From Sequoia sempervirens (Eukaryota; Streptophyta; Pinopsida; Cupressales; Cupressaceae): DNA of 64,000 nucleotides. The notes under the pieces are model-generated. The model made no database searches, was not told the origin of the DNA, and saw nothing but the letters and a program-made list of their open reading frames with translations. The stretch covers positions 226,589,848-226,653,847 of the forward strand of contig VDFB02373365.1 in the NCBI GenBank assembly GCA_007258455.2, in the 5' to 3' direction. Shown here piece after piece: positions 45,900 through 56,719 of the stretch; the first letter of the stretch is position 1, and each line of letters starts with the position of its first letter. A program made the translations under genes and the position numbers.

Positions 45900-48711
45900 T
45901 TGGAATGAAATAGAAAACAAAAAAAAGAATAAAACTTGAAAAAGTTTTAGTTCTCTGACATCCACAAATTTTGAACTTAAAAAATAAAATAAAGCAACTA
46001 ACGACCTTTTATAGGAACAAGGCCCCAAATATTTTGAACTTAATCCCATTAGAGAGAATCAGAGAAACAAATCAAAATGCAGCATGTGGTAGGTGATATT
46101 TGGCATCTACACTTTCTAGGAAAGGTCAATGATATTTTGACTTTTCATTAGTAGTAATCTTCAAACTTCAAGTTCTGGGTCGCAAGTACTTTGTAAAAAA
46201 AATAAGACTATCAAAACCTTTCAAAACCTCCAAGATTAACCGTCTTTGTAGGGACCAGGAAGAAACTTGCAAAATTCACTTCAAAACTATATCCATTCAC
46301 AAACCTTCTAGCTTCTAGTACCCAACTACCTATCCTTCTTCATTGGACTCTAGGTCTGAAGACTCATCTTCACCTCTCCTCTACTGATATTCCTAAAAAG
46401 CAATCAACAATTGATGCATACTTTCTTTTGGAACACCTTGGACCATTTTCCAGTTGTACTTATTCCTAACATACTCTTCTGATATTTGAATGATGTTTTC
46501 ATTTCTCTGCATTAATTTTGTCTCATATTTGGTCATATCAATCCTACACTTTATGGTATCATCTATAACCTCCTAACTTAATGATTGAATTAGATCCTTA
46601 TTCACCTTTTTGATCCACCCCTTGAAATAATTTACTTCCTTATCATCTTTTCCTAAAGTTTGAGAATCATATCTTTTTTGAGATAGAATTTCAATAAAGC
46701 TCTCATCTTTATCTATCAATTTCTTGCATATCTCAATGACCTTTTCCAATCCATTTACACATTATGATAAAGTGTCACTTTCCTAATTTAATTGTTTCCT
46801 CCATTTCTCAAATGTTGGAACTACCTGTTCTGTGGAAATCTTCTCTTTTACCAACTCTCAAGCATCCGTCTGAAGAAAAAAATTTAGCTTTTGCCTCTCT
46901 ACATCAGTCTATTCTTGGAAAAATTGGCATTCACCTTCAAGTCTCTTAGACTTGTTGTACAAACAACAGTATGCTTCCTTACACTTCCTAATTGTGCCCT
47001 GTATTAACTATTCTCCTTTCCTTAGCAAGTACTCATCCATAATTCAAACACGCTTACCTGATGGAAAAGAGTTGTAATAGCATCTACTTGCTCCTGAGAC
47101 ATTAGTATTGTATTTTGTGGAAATTTAGTTTGTGTTTGACCAAATTGGGCTAGAGACCTAATGAAATTATCTAGGAAAGAAATCCATTCCTTTAACTCTC
47201 TTTTCTTCTACTTATTCTTCTCTACTTGGGTGACAGTTTTTCTAAATTTACTTTCATTTTTTCTAATTCTTGTCTCCATGATGATCTACATTAATTGTCG
47301 TCACTCTATATTCCCTAGCTATTATTTCATGCTTTCTCTTTTCTCCTATCAGAGTAGCTATCTAGATAGTTCTATCTCCATTTGCATTCCTTTTTCAAGC
47401 ATGTCTCATCTTTGCTCTAACTATAAGTTTAGGTGTTTCTTTTCCTTGTATTAAAATTTTGAAATCTAGAGGCACCAGTTCCACCTCCAACTGTAGAGCC
47501 ATTTGCCTGACTAACTAGTTAGGTGCTTCTTCATTATTACCTCATTCCTGATGATTGACATGTTCAAGAACTTCCTCTCTCAAACTTTCCAAATTACCCA
47601 TCACAACCCCCTAAACTTGAATACTCTTTGTTCTCATTGGCATGGATTCTGGATTACCTTGATTTGTTACTATCTCTTCCTCTTCAAGACCTACATTTTC
47701 TTGTCATGCCTATTCTCAGCATCAGTCCTTGGAGCATTATTTTCCTATTTTTCTAAAACATCAAGATTCTCATCACTTCTTGGTTCACCACCCAAGGTCT
47801 GTGAGAACTCTATACCTTCATTTTTATCTCATCTTTATCCTAATTTCTCAAAAGTATGTGGTTGCTCAACATTTTCTTTATTTCTTCCTTGCATAAGGTG
47901 ATCATCAACTATATCTTCTTTATCAACAATATGAAATGGATTCTAACCTACAGTATCCCCTATTCTTCTTTCATCTATTTCTCCAGGGTTTCCTGCTTCT
48001 AGAGCAAGTGATCCTCTTATAGAATATTCTTCTTCTCTATTTTTAGGATATGACCTTCTATCCAACATTTCTTCCACTACTGGTTGCATCATCGAATCTC
48101 CTTTAGATCGCTTTTCTTTAAATTTTTTCATCTTGGCAGTTAGTTTCTCCAACTACTCTCTAACTTCTTCTTTAGTTAGGTCAAGACCTTCCTCTTGAAT
48201 TATAGGAGTCCCTGCCAAGGCTTATCTCATTGTTGTCATGTTGATCGAGGGTGGAGAAGTAAATATATCTTTCACCTTTTGCAATGTAGACCTTGTCTTA
48301 GCACATGTCTATTTTTTCATTCTCACATCCCTGTCGGTCATAGGATGAGTTCTTAGCTTTGATATGGAAGAAAATTTTTCCTTTGGAATTTCCATTACAT
48401 TGGCTAGAGTGACCACAATCTCTTTTCATTGGCCAGTTGGTTGTGGCATCAATGTAATTCATTGACTTGAAGTATTGGGAGCTTCCTCCTCACCTTGCTC
48501 AGTTGCCTCTATTTCTACAATCTTTCTTTTCTTTTTTCACATTCTCTCCATACCCTAATTCATCCACTAACTATTATTTTCTCATGACATTGGGCTAGTA
48601 TGTGAGTTATATCCCAAATTATTTCAATGCCTTAATGCAACCATTAATCTAGTATTGAGTATATGTCAATACTTGCTTAGAAATCTCTTTGATGGTTACT
48701 ACCCAGGTCAA
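45900..48711 (-). pseudogene. Unassigned decayed coding remnant, 3' part (copy A)
   Basis: On the minus strand this reads as a long, broken protein rich in K, E and R. One clear piece is 48152-47943 (MEKLTAKMKKFKEKRSKGDS, then PVVEEMLDRRSYPKNREEEY). Other pieces contain LDVLEK and LEGECQF-like strings in decayed frames. Copy B has the corresponding piece ending at 58971 with the same residues. There are many stops, mostly where CAA, CAG or CGA codons would be expected. I do not recognise the family; there is no RT, protease or integrase motif. The charged helical character suggests a coiled-coil region of a transposon accessory protein, which is a guess. Confidence 0.45.
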
Positions 48712-49477
48712 TGTAGGATCATGGGGGTCCAAACTAGGCCCTTAAGTGGCAATAAGATTTAGAAAAATAGAGTTAGGAAACTTTACCTAAAAATTTGAAT
48801 AAGTTATTAAAATGGTTTGAAAAATATAAAAGAACATTTAAATTTTTTGAAAATTGAATGTAGTTTCTAAGATACTATTCCTTTTTTGAAAAAAAGTAAA
48901 TCTATTTGGTGAAAATTTGAAATTTCAATGTAGTAGTACTAAATTTTAAGGGAAAAAAAAAGTGCAGGTGTATGTCTGACCAACCTAAGTACAAGATTTT
49001 TTTTTTGGAAACTTTCAATATAAGTAGAGGACACATGCCCAGATATGCCACATTGTTTTTGTAATTTTTTTCAAGTAAATAATTAGTGATGATTTTTTTA
49101 TTAAAACTTTTTTAAAATAATAAAAAAAAATTGTCTGACCACAATAACTTGGTAAAAAATTTATGAAATTTAATTTTTCTTTTTTAATCCTATACTCTAT
49201 TAATCATAGAATGTGCTACATATTTTGAATTCAAAAAATGTGAAATTGTTTAAGAATTATAGATATTTTTCAATCAAACTATCAATCGACTTTAATTAGA
49301 ATGTATGTAAAAAATCAATAATAATTATCTATTTAATTGCAAATAAGGCAAATCTTATAATTTTGAAAAGTTGGAAATTTTCTCAATAAGCCTTTTTCGT
49401 ATCCTCAATTTCAAATAAAAATTTTGTTAGCAACTTTTGTGTCATATCGCCACTTTTTGGACGCCCATGATCCTGCA
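48712..49477. mobile_element. 766-bp element with TG...CA and 19-bp inverted ends (copy A)
   Basis: The left end TGTAGGATCATGGGGGTCC and right end GGACGCCCATGATCCTGCA are inverted repeats matching at 17 of 19 positions. It interrupts the unassigned minus-strand coding remnant. No frames of note, so non-autonomous. The TG...CA termini would suit a small LTR-type element; the long inverted ends would suit a DNA transposon. No clear target duplication was found (flanks GTCAA and CTCAC). Confidence 0.7.
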
Positions 49478-50975
49478 CTCACCCACCTCCTTCTTTGTAT
49501 AATTTGAGTCTGGGATAGGTTAAAAAAAAAACCTTTTTTATATCATAAATTGTATTCAATACCTCTCCATTATATGCATCCAATTGTTTTAGAATATCAT
49601 GAATTACGAGAAACTTTGATGCTCCTAGTGTCAACCTTTGGTATGACTGTTTCCTCACATCATGTTCATCATCACAGTTAAGCCAAAAATCCTCTAGATG
49701 ATAAACATGAGCATACTTATTTTTTATTTTCTTGGCAATATTTTCCTCCAGATCATATTTTTTATGTCAAAGTGAAAAGAACTCCAACCTATAGAGTTTC
49801 AACTGCTCCTTGCACATATCAACACTTTTGGCCACAACGCATTTGTAATTACCAATTATGATAGGGAATTTGACATAAAATTTCTTGCTTTCTTGTGTGA
49901 AAAGAGAATGAGAGGGTTGCACCTATCTCAAAAATTCGAGTAACAACATTTTGTTTGTCGCATACCTGGGTAGCATGAAGGGGTGTCATATAAATCATTC
50001 CACCCTGATATAGGTGAAAGTAGGAAATTAAATATACCAATCCCCAATAGACACAATAACATTCAATGTTTCAAGGGATAATATTTTGGCTTTCTTGTCT
50101 TCCATTAATCTTACTAGCTTTATAGAAAACACATCATTTACCCTTTAATAATGCTCTCAGTATTTGTGGTTAGTAATCTAGGGCATATGGGCATAAATAA
50201 AATTATTCCTTGGTTCTCTACCCCAGGTACCAATTATGTTCAATCCTTGTATATTCACCCTTAGGGCATAGGAATAGATAATAAATGAAGACATGGAAAA
50301 CTATTTGGTGTCCAAGAACATTATTATTTGTACATGGAGGTTGTCACTAATAAAATTTCCCAAGTGAATTTGCATAGGGACTTCCATTATTTTCACTATA
50401 AGCCTGACTATCCAAGGTTCAAATTTACTGGAATCTTTCCATCTAGATATCTTTCTCAATAGGGTTATTATGTCCTAAAAATCCTGAATAAATCCTAACC
50501 TTGGGATTTCCTTCATCTTCTTTGTAAGCTTCTCTCAGCACCATGTTGAACTCATAAACTTCCTATTTTTTTCCTCTACATCTAGGTACATTGTGGCGAG
50601 AACCTACATATCCAATGGATTCATCTATTTGAACATGGGGATCCCAAATGTTTATACAATTCCCTTTGTGGAGAGGTTTGCATGTACTCTTCTTTCTTTC
50701 TCAACAACCCTCTTGTTTCGGTCATACCATCTCATACATTCTAGTACCAATTTAGGGGTGTTCATTACTAGTAGAAACCCTCCTGCCAAATGCAGTCCAC
50801 TTGCAATGATATTCTTAACGCACTAAGAGGCATCCACTTGCTGAATCCACGTAGCAAATTCATGATCATTGAACCCTCTTGGATGAGTATTTGTAACTAT
50901 CCCACTGACTAATATGACCTATGAAATGGGGAATTCAAATTCCTCGTCTATTGGCTTCTTTCTAGAAGTGCTCAT
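49478..50975 (-). pseudogene. Unassigned decayed coding remnant, 5' part (copy A)
   Basis: A plausible start is ATG at 50975-50973 (MSTSRKKPIDEEFEFPIS). The minus-strand reading continues in pieces such as THPRGFNDHEFATWIQQVDA, FGIPMFK, NPLDMQVLATMYLDVEEKN, GGMIYMTPLHATQVCDK and KYAHVYHLEDFWLNCDDEHD, up to the insertion at 49477. Stops look like C-to-T changes at CAA/CAG/CGA codons, plus a few frameshifts. No known domain is recognised by eye. Copy B (60298-61795) is identical here. It could be the gag-like or extra ORF of an unrecognised retroelement, or a dead host-derived gene. Confidence 0.5.
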
Positions 50976-52738
50976 ATTTATCTTGATTCCCTACATTATT
51001 AGAAAATGTGTGCCTTGTGTGTGAGTTAGGGTTAAATTCAATCATCCATTTTCAATACTTCATAAAAGTTCTTTATTCATGAAATTTACAGTTTGCAATT
51101 AGGTAAAATTATTTAAAAATAGTCAACATCTCAATGACCTAACCAATGGTAATGTCATTTAACCTAAGCCATGCATGCATAAAAGAATTAACAAAAAATC
51201 AACTACTAGAAGTGTACCTAGTTTTCCTGATATGATTGAGCAAATGTAGGTTCAAAACCATTGGTAGCTATGTTCTTTAGCATTTTGAGACTTACCATTC
51301 TTTGCACGCCACAATCTTGGATTTAATTCTTTGATGTCCTTATAGGTGAATAATTTGGCACAAGGTAGATTATTTTGTAGGCAACTACATGCTTGAGGTG
51401 GTGCCAAGTATGTGTGTTATTTTCCACCTTCATTAATTTCTTTTTCTATGCATTAGTTACCTTGAATAAAGGTAAAAGCATGGTGGATTAGGGTCCAAAT
51501 TATAAACTCCTTGGTTCCTATGGAGGGGCCCACCATTTGTGAGGGAAGCAACATTGATGGCTAACATGGTACACTTACATGTCACTTTAATTCTTATGAG
51601 GGGAAAAGGCCTTAGAGGCAATATCCATCTTGGATACTTTAACGATTAATAATCAATCAAGGTTTGAATCACCTGACATTGGGTTGTGAAGAATTATTGA
51701 GATTCATGATATTTTTCCTACTAGGTTCATCAGAATCGAGCACAAAGGATACCCAGGACTAGGTGCAAGTGAGACTAAATCAGTTCAAAATGAACTTTGT
51801 GAAAAAACTTCTGGTCTCTAGTTATAAAGAAAAGAAAAAATCCACTACTAGGTTAACTAGGAAAAAAGGGGGGGAATGCACACACTGGGACAATTTTACT
51901 CAAGTGACAACTTACTAGGCACAAAAAATAGCTAGTAAAAAGTGAAAATTGTTGAAGATACAACATCCTTAGAGCAACGACACCAACACCCAGGACTTGG
52001 GATCTGATTAGTCAATAAGGCTGAGGAAAAAAATTTGTAAACATTCCAAGTTTGGAAAAGCAATAATTTAAGTGGGGGTTGAGCAAGTTCAATCAAGACC
52101 TCATTATTTTACCATTTTCTCTAAAAGAAAAAACCAAAGCAAGTGAAAAGAAAAGGAAGGGAAAAGGAAATAGAAAAAGAGAGGTTCCACATTTTTCCGC
52201 AGAACAAAATGGGGCATGTTGTGAGACCATAGATCAACTAGCAACCAACAAAACCAAACACATTAATATAAAGCTAATTCTAGAAATAATAACCATACTT
52301 CAATTTTCTGCAGTCTTTAAACTATAAACAATTAGATCCTCATTCCAACATTCCTTTTCACTTTAACCAACATACAATATTAAATTTCACTGAGCGCACG
52401 TATGTGCAAATGATTTATTCCACTACAGTAAATTTAGAGAATAACATGTGTTTGCATTGACCTACATAATTTGGTAATTTCCTTTTAAGCCAACCTTGGA
52501 TAGAGCCTTATTGCCAATCAAGCATACATAGCCTTGGCAAGGTTATCTTTGTAATTCCCCCAAACATAGCTCTACTGCCAGTTAGGCATCTTTAGCCCAG
52601 TAGAGATATTTGAATAACCTAAAGAGTTGAATTTTATGTTTTGATATTTCTTTGATATTTATTTTTTAATCTTTCATTTGATATTTCATTGTAATCTTTT
52701 TTTCTTCAACTTGCAAACAACGAATCTCACTATTAGGT
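50976..52738. other. Sequence without recognisable gene, to the gap
   Basis: No coding frame is convincing; the open frame at 52079-52327 is lysine-rich low complexity. It lies upstream of the unassigned minus-strand remnant and could be its leader or LTR. At 52480-52620 there are two imperfect phrases TTGCCAATCAAGCAT... and CTGCCAGTTAGGCAT..., about 80 bp apart. It ends at the N run. Confidence 0.4.
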
Positions 52739-52838
52739 NNNNNNNNNNNNNNNNNNNNNNNNNNNNNNNNNNNNNNNNNNNNNNNNNNNNNNNNNNNNNN
52801 NNNNNNNNNNNNNNNNNNNNNNNNNNNNNNNNNNNNNN
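52739..52838. other. Assembly gap (100 N)
   Basis: Exactly 100 N, the usual placeholder for a scaffold join of unknown size. The bases just before it (...CTATTAGGT) recur at 63550-63558 and continue there without a gap. The bases just after it (TGTAATTAATCTAGCC) recur at 41818. Confidence 0.99.
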
Positions 52839-54585
52839 TGTAATTAATCTAGCCAAAGTATGTCTTATATTTTTCTAAGTGGAAAGATTAAGAGAGATAT
52901 TTGGAAGCCTTACCCATACTAGAATAAACCTGAAAATTCAAGTAAATAATTTGAATCTTAGAAACCATGATTTAATATACAAAGAAACAAAATCCCAAAA
53001 CCAAGGACCTTCCTCTAACATCTTATTTTGGTCATCTAATTAATCAAAAACAAACACAAAGAAACCTTGTGCTTAGGAGTAAATGATCACAAGAGATACC
53101 AAAAAGGGACACCAAATTTTTCAATTCAATTATTGAGCACTAGAAGAGACAACCAAAGAAAATTAAAAACTTCAAAAAGTCTTATTTAACTATAATGCTC
53201 CAACCCCTCTTGTACCTACTCCCCTAGCTCCAGAGTTGATATTTTAACTATTTTGACTCTACTATATGTTACTCTACTTTTAAAAACACTATTTATTTCC
53301 TTTTGTGCAAACCCCAACCTTGGTACCTGCAAAACAACAAGAATAAACAAGTTAGACAAGAGATTGCAAGCCAAAACAAGGATTCCCCATGAAATCCATT
53401 TACAACATTCAAACTAGGAAGAAAATATTGAACAACACAATGGAAATGATAAAACAAAGATTGAATCCTAATTTAAATGTGCAAACTCATGTTCCCATGG
53501 GGGAATTGGTGCCAATTTGATGTGAAAATTGGCCCTTTCCCAATTCCTAAGATGCAAGCTTGATATGTTGAAGATGATTGATCCACTTTGATGGTGAAAG
53601 ATGAGAGCTCCAAGCCAAAATCTGCAAAAACCTAGCTAAGAACTCAAGTTTGATGGATGAAAATGGCTAAATATTTTAGCATAATAACTTTGCATAATTT
53701 GTGGATGATGAAATGAGGATATGAGCTCTTTATTTATAGAATGTCAAGGTGGATGAATGTCCAAATTTGAGCAATGTGGGACTAACATTCATCCAATGGA
53801 ATGATGCCACTTGTCAATCTATGAGTGGATGAAGGATGTGCAAGATTTGAGAATTGTGTCAATAAATGCATAATTTTGAATTTCAAATTTGTTGAAATGA
53901 CTTGTAAGAGGGAAGGGAAAATGCAATAAATGACACTTGGCTCAAGGAAAAGGACATGTAAAATGAAGTTATTGCCTTGTTGGATGTACATGTTGACTTG
54001 GAATTTTTGAATTCAAATTGAGAGGAATATTCAAGATGCTGTGGGAAAATAGAGATTTAATAAATGATTAAATCTATTTTCATGTGCAACTTGCATTATC
54101 TAGAGGATGGGACATGAGATGAGATTAAATTAATCAAGGGTTAATTAATTTAATGAGAGAGGTTAGATGATGTGACCTATTTGACTCAAATTTGTGGATT
54201 TATTTAAATCAAATAAGAAAGGAATATGATAAGAGATTAATTAAATAAGGATTTTGATTTATTTAATTAAAAGAGATGGTGTTAGATTAAATCGAATAAG
54301 GCTTTAATTTATTTAATTTAATGGATAGACTTTTAGAGATTTAATCAAATAAATTGATTATTTAATTAAATAGGGATAATTAGATCAGATGAATTGATTT
54401 AATTAACAAAAGAGATGACTTGATTAGATAAACTGATTTATTTAATTAAGAGAGAGAAATTGATGAGTTTAATTAGATAAGGAGATCTAATTAAATGGTT
54501 AGACCAAGGGATGATTTAGGAAGAAATGATGTTAGTAGTCAAAATCAGATGAACAATGTCAATCAATATATTTTATGCGTCTACA
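52839..54585 (-). mobile_element. Partial LTR of element 2 type (copy B)
   Basis: Equivalent to 41818-43570, with TATA at 53729-53739. It differs from copy A mainly at 54023-54072, where several one- to four-base losses cluster while the flanking hundreds of bases are identical. Confidence 0.9.
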
Positions 54586-54624
54586 CCTACTTTTTGTATC
54601 CCATGATCTCTACATAAGTGTTAG

Positions 54625-55355
54625 TGTAGGATCATGGGGTTCCAAACTAGGCCCCTAAATGGCAATAGAATTTTAGAAAAAACATAATTAGGTAACTTGA
54701 CATAAAAAATTGAATAGGTTATTAATATAATTTGAAAAATATGTAAGAACATAATTTGTAGCAAATTGAATGTAGTTTTTAGGCTACTAGTCCTTTTTTG
54801 AAAAAACATAAATCTATTTTATAAAAATTGGAAATTTCAGTGCAATAGTACTAAATTTTCTAGAAAAAGATAAAAAGTAGGTGTATGTCTAACCAACCTA
54901 AGTATAAGGAAAAATAATATTTTTTCAAAACTTTCAATATATGTAGAGGACACATGCTTGATGTGCCTCAATTTTTTGTATTTTTTTGGCTATAAATAAT
55001 TAGTTATGATTTTTTATTGAAACATTTAAAAATTATTAAAATGTGTTTGTCTAACCACCATAACTTGGTCCAAATTTTTTGAAATTCATTTTTTTATCCT
55101 ATAGTATGCGAAGCATATAATGTGACATATCTTTTAGATTTAAAAAATGTTAAATAGTTTGAAAATTATAGAAGTTTTTCAATCATCTTATCAATTAGGA
55201 CTTTAGTCGTAGTGTACGTAGACAATCAATAATAATTATTTATTAAATTCAAAATAAGGAATATCTTATATTGGTGGAAAGCTGACAAATTTTTCAATAA
55301 AACCTTTTTTTTCATCAAATTCAAATAAAAAAAAGTCGTCAGCCACAAGGGCAAA
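54625..55355 (+). mobile_element. TG...-type inverted-end element, right end lost (copy B)
   Basis: Equivalent to 43610-44340, apparently identical. Confidence 0.68.
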
Positions 55356-55701
55356 CATTGAAAAACTAAGAAAATTGTGTAAACACATTTTTTTAGTTTA
55401 ATTTCTAGGTTTGAAAATCATGAATCAAATCCCAAGCCCACTGACATTTTTTCAAGAAAATTAGATATCCGTTTGGAATAGATATTTGTTACCTGTATTT
55501 TTTGTAATACATAGTATTTAATACATTAATATATACTAATATATTATATATACTATATACTACATATATTTTATATAATATATTATATATTATAAACTAT
55601 ATATAGTATATATTAAATGTATTATATTATATTAATATTATGTAATATATATTAATATATATTATATAATATATTTAATACATAGTATATATTATATACT
55701 A

Positions 55702-55869
55702 ACAAATAAAGATCGAAAAATCGAAATCAAAGTTCAGGATCCGACAAAACAAAGTTTCAGGCTCAAAATCCAGGAATCCGAAGATCATCCCGGGATCGAT
55801 CAAAAATCAAAAGATCAGCGAATCGAAATCCGGATCAGGAAAAATCAGAAATCCGACAAAGTTCCGGAA
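55702..55869. other. CG- and GATC-rich segment of odd composition
   Basis: 168 bp that replace the GA-rich tract of copy A. It holds about 12 CG dinucleotides and 7 GATC sites, including one GATCGATC, in a region otherwise almost free of both. It has phrases repeated within itself (ATCCGACAAA twice, CAAAGTTTCAGG-like twice). No similarity to anything else in the window was seen. Confidence 0.85.
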
Positions 55870-56719
55870 AGGAACTAAGAGAGTGTTGTCTAGGTAGGGT
55901 GGAAGGGATAGAGGGAGTGAGAGACCTAAGAGAGAGAGAGGGTGGGTGTTGACGTGAATGTTACACACACACACACCAACAAGTAGATGAAATTCTCATA
56001 GAGTAATGTGGGAATCTACCTTTCTTGAAAGATTCCACTAGGAAACCTAAATCTAAGGAAAACTCGACTTGATCCAAAGGCTCATTTATGTTAGGTCTTC
56101 ATGCACTAGGTTCACTCAAGGTTCATTGTAATTTTTTTTTTAGACATGAGGGGTAAACATTTGTTAAGGGTTGACTAGTATCCAAAAAATAGAAGCATAA
56201 TCTCAATCCGGTCATTCAATAACTTCATGAAATAAAAGGATTTGCAACAATATTTCATGAAACTCCAATAACTTGCATACATTCGAGTATATTTAGCATT
56301 AAGCATTCAATAATTCCATGGAATCAAAATATTTGTAATAAAACTCCATGCATTTATCATTTTTGGAACATTTTTTGGAATATAAAACATCTATTCTAAA
56401 ATAAAGCTTAAAAAAATATTGAAAAGTAAAATTTATCCTAGGTATTATCCACACATGCCTCAAGAAATAAACACACTAGAGTGAACCATTATATACATCA
56501 CCAGATTGCTTCACAACCAGGCACATAATGATGCAAGAGTTTAAAGAAAAGGGGATCATTTGTCACCAGATAGTGTCAGTATGCACCATTAAATGGCATA
56601 GCACACAGTCTTGTCTAATAGGAATAAACAATCAACTATTAAAGATTTCATATTAGGAAATTGCTTTGAAATTGGCTCTGATATTAGTTAAATTATAATC
56701 AAACATACACATTTTTAGT

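Larger units (their letters stand above)
41818..52738. repeat. Large duplicated block, copy A
   Basis: Matches 52839-63558 in direct orientation. Three zones can be seen. 41818-44686 is almost identical to copy B, except for a cluster of small indels. 44687-45050 is GA-rich and is replaced by unrelated sequence in B. 45051-49187 differs by a few percent, and 49188-52738 appears identical. It includes most of the element 2 5' LTR, two TG...CA elements and the unassigned coding remnant. Confidence 0.97.

Noticed and set aside
46764..48675. Plus-strand frames with hydrophobic, membrane-like sequence at 46764-47901
   Set aside because: They are antisense shadows of the K/E-rich minus-strand remnant (Lys/Glu codons reverse to Phe/Leu/Ser), not membrane proteins.
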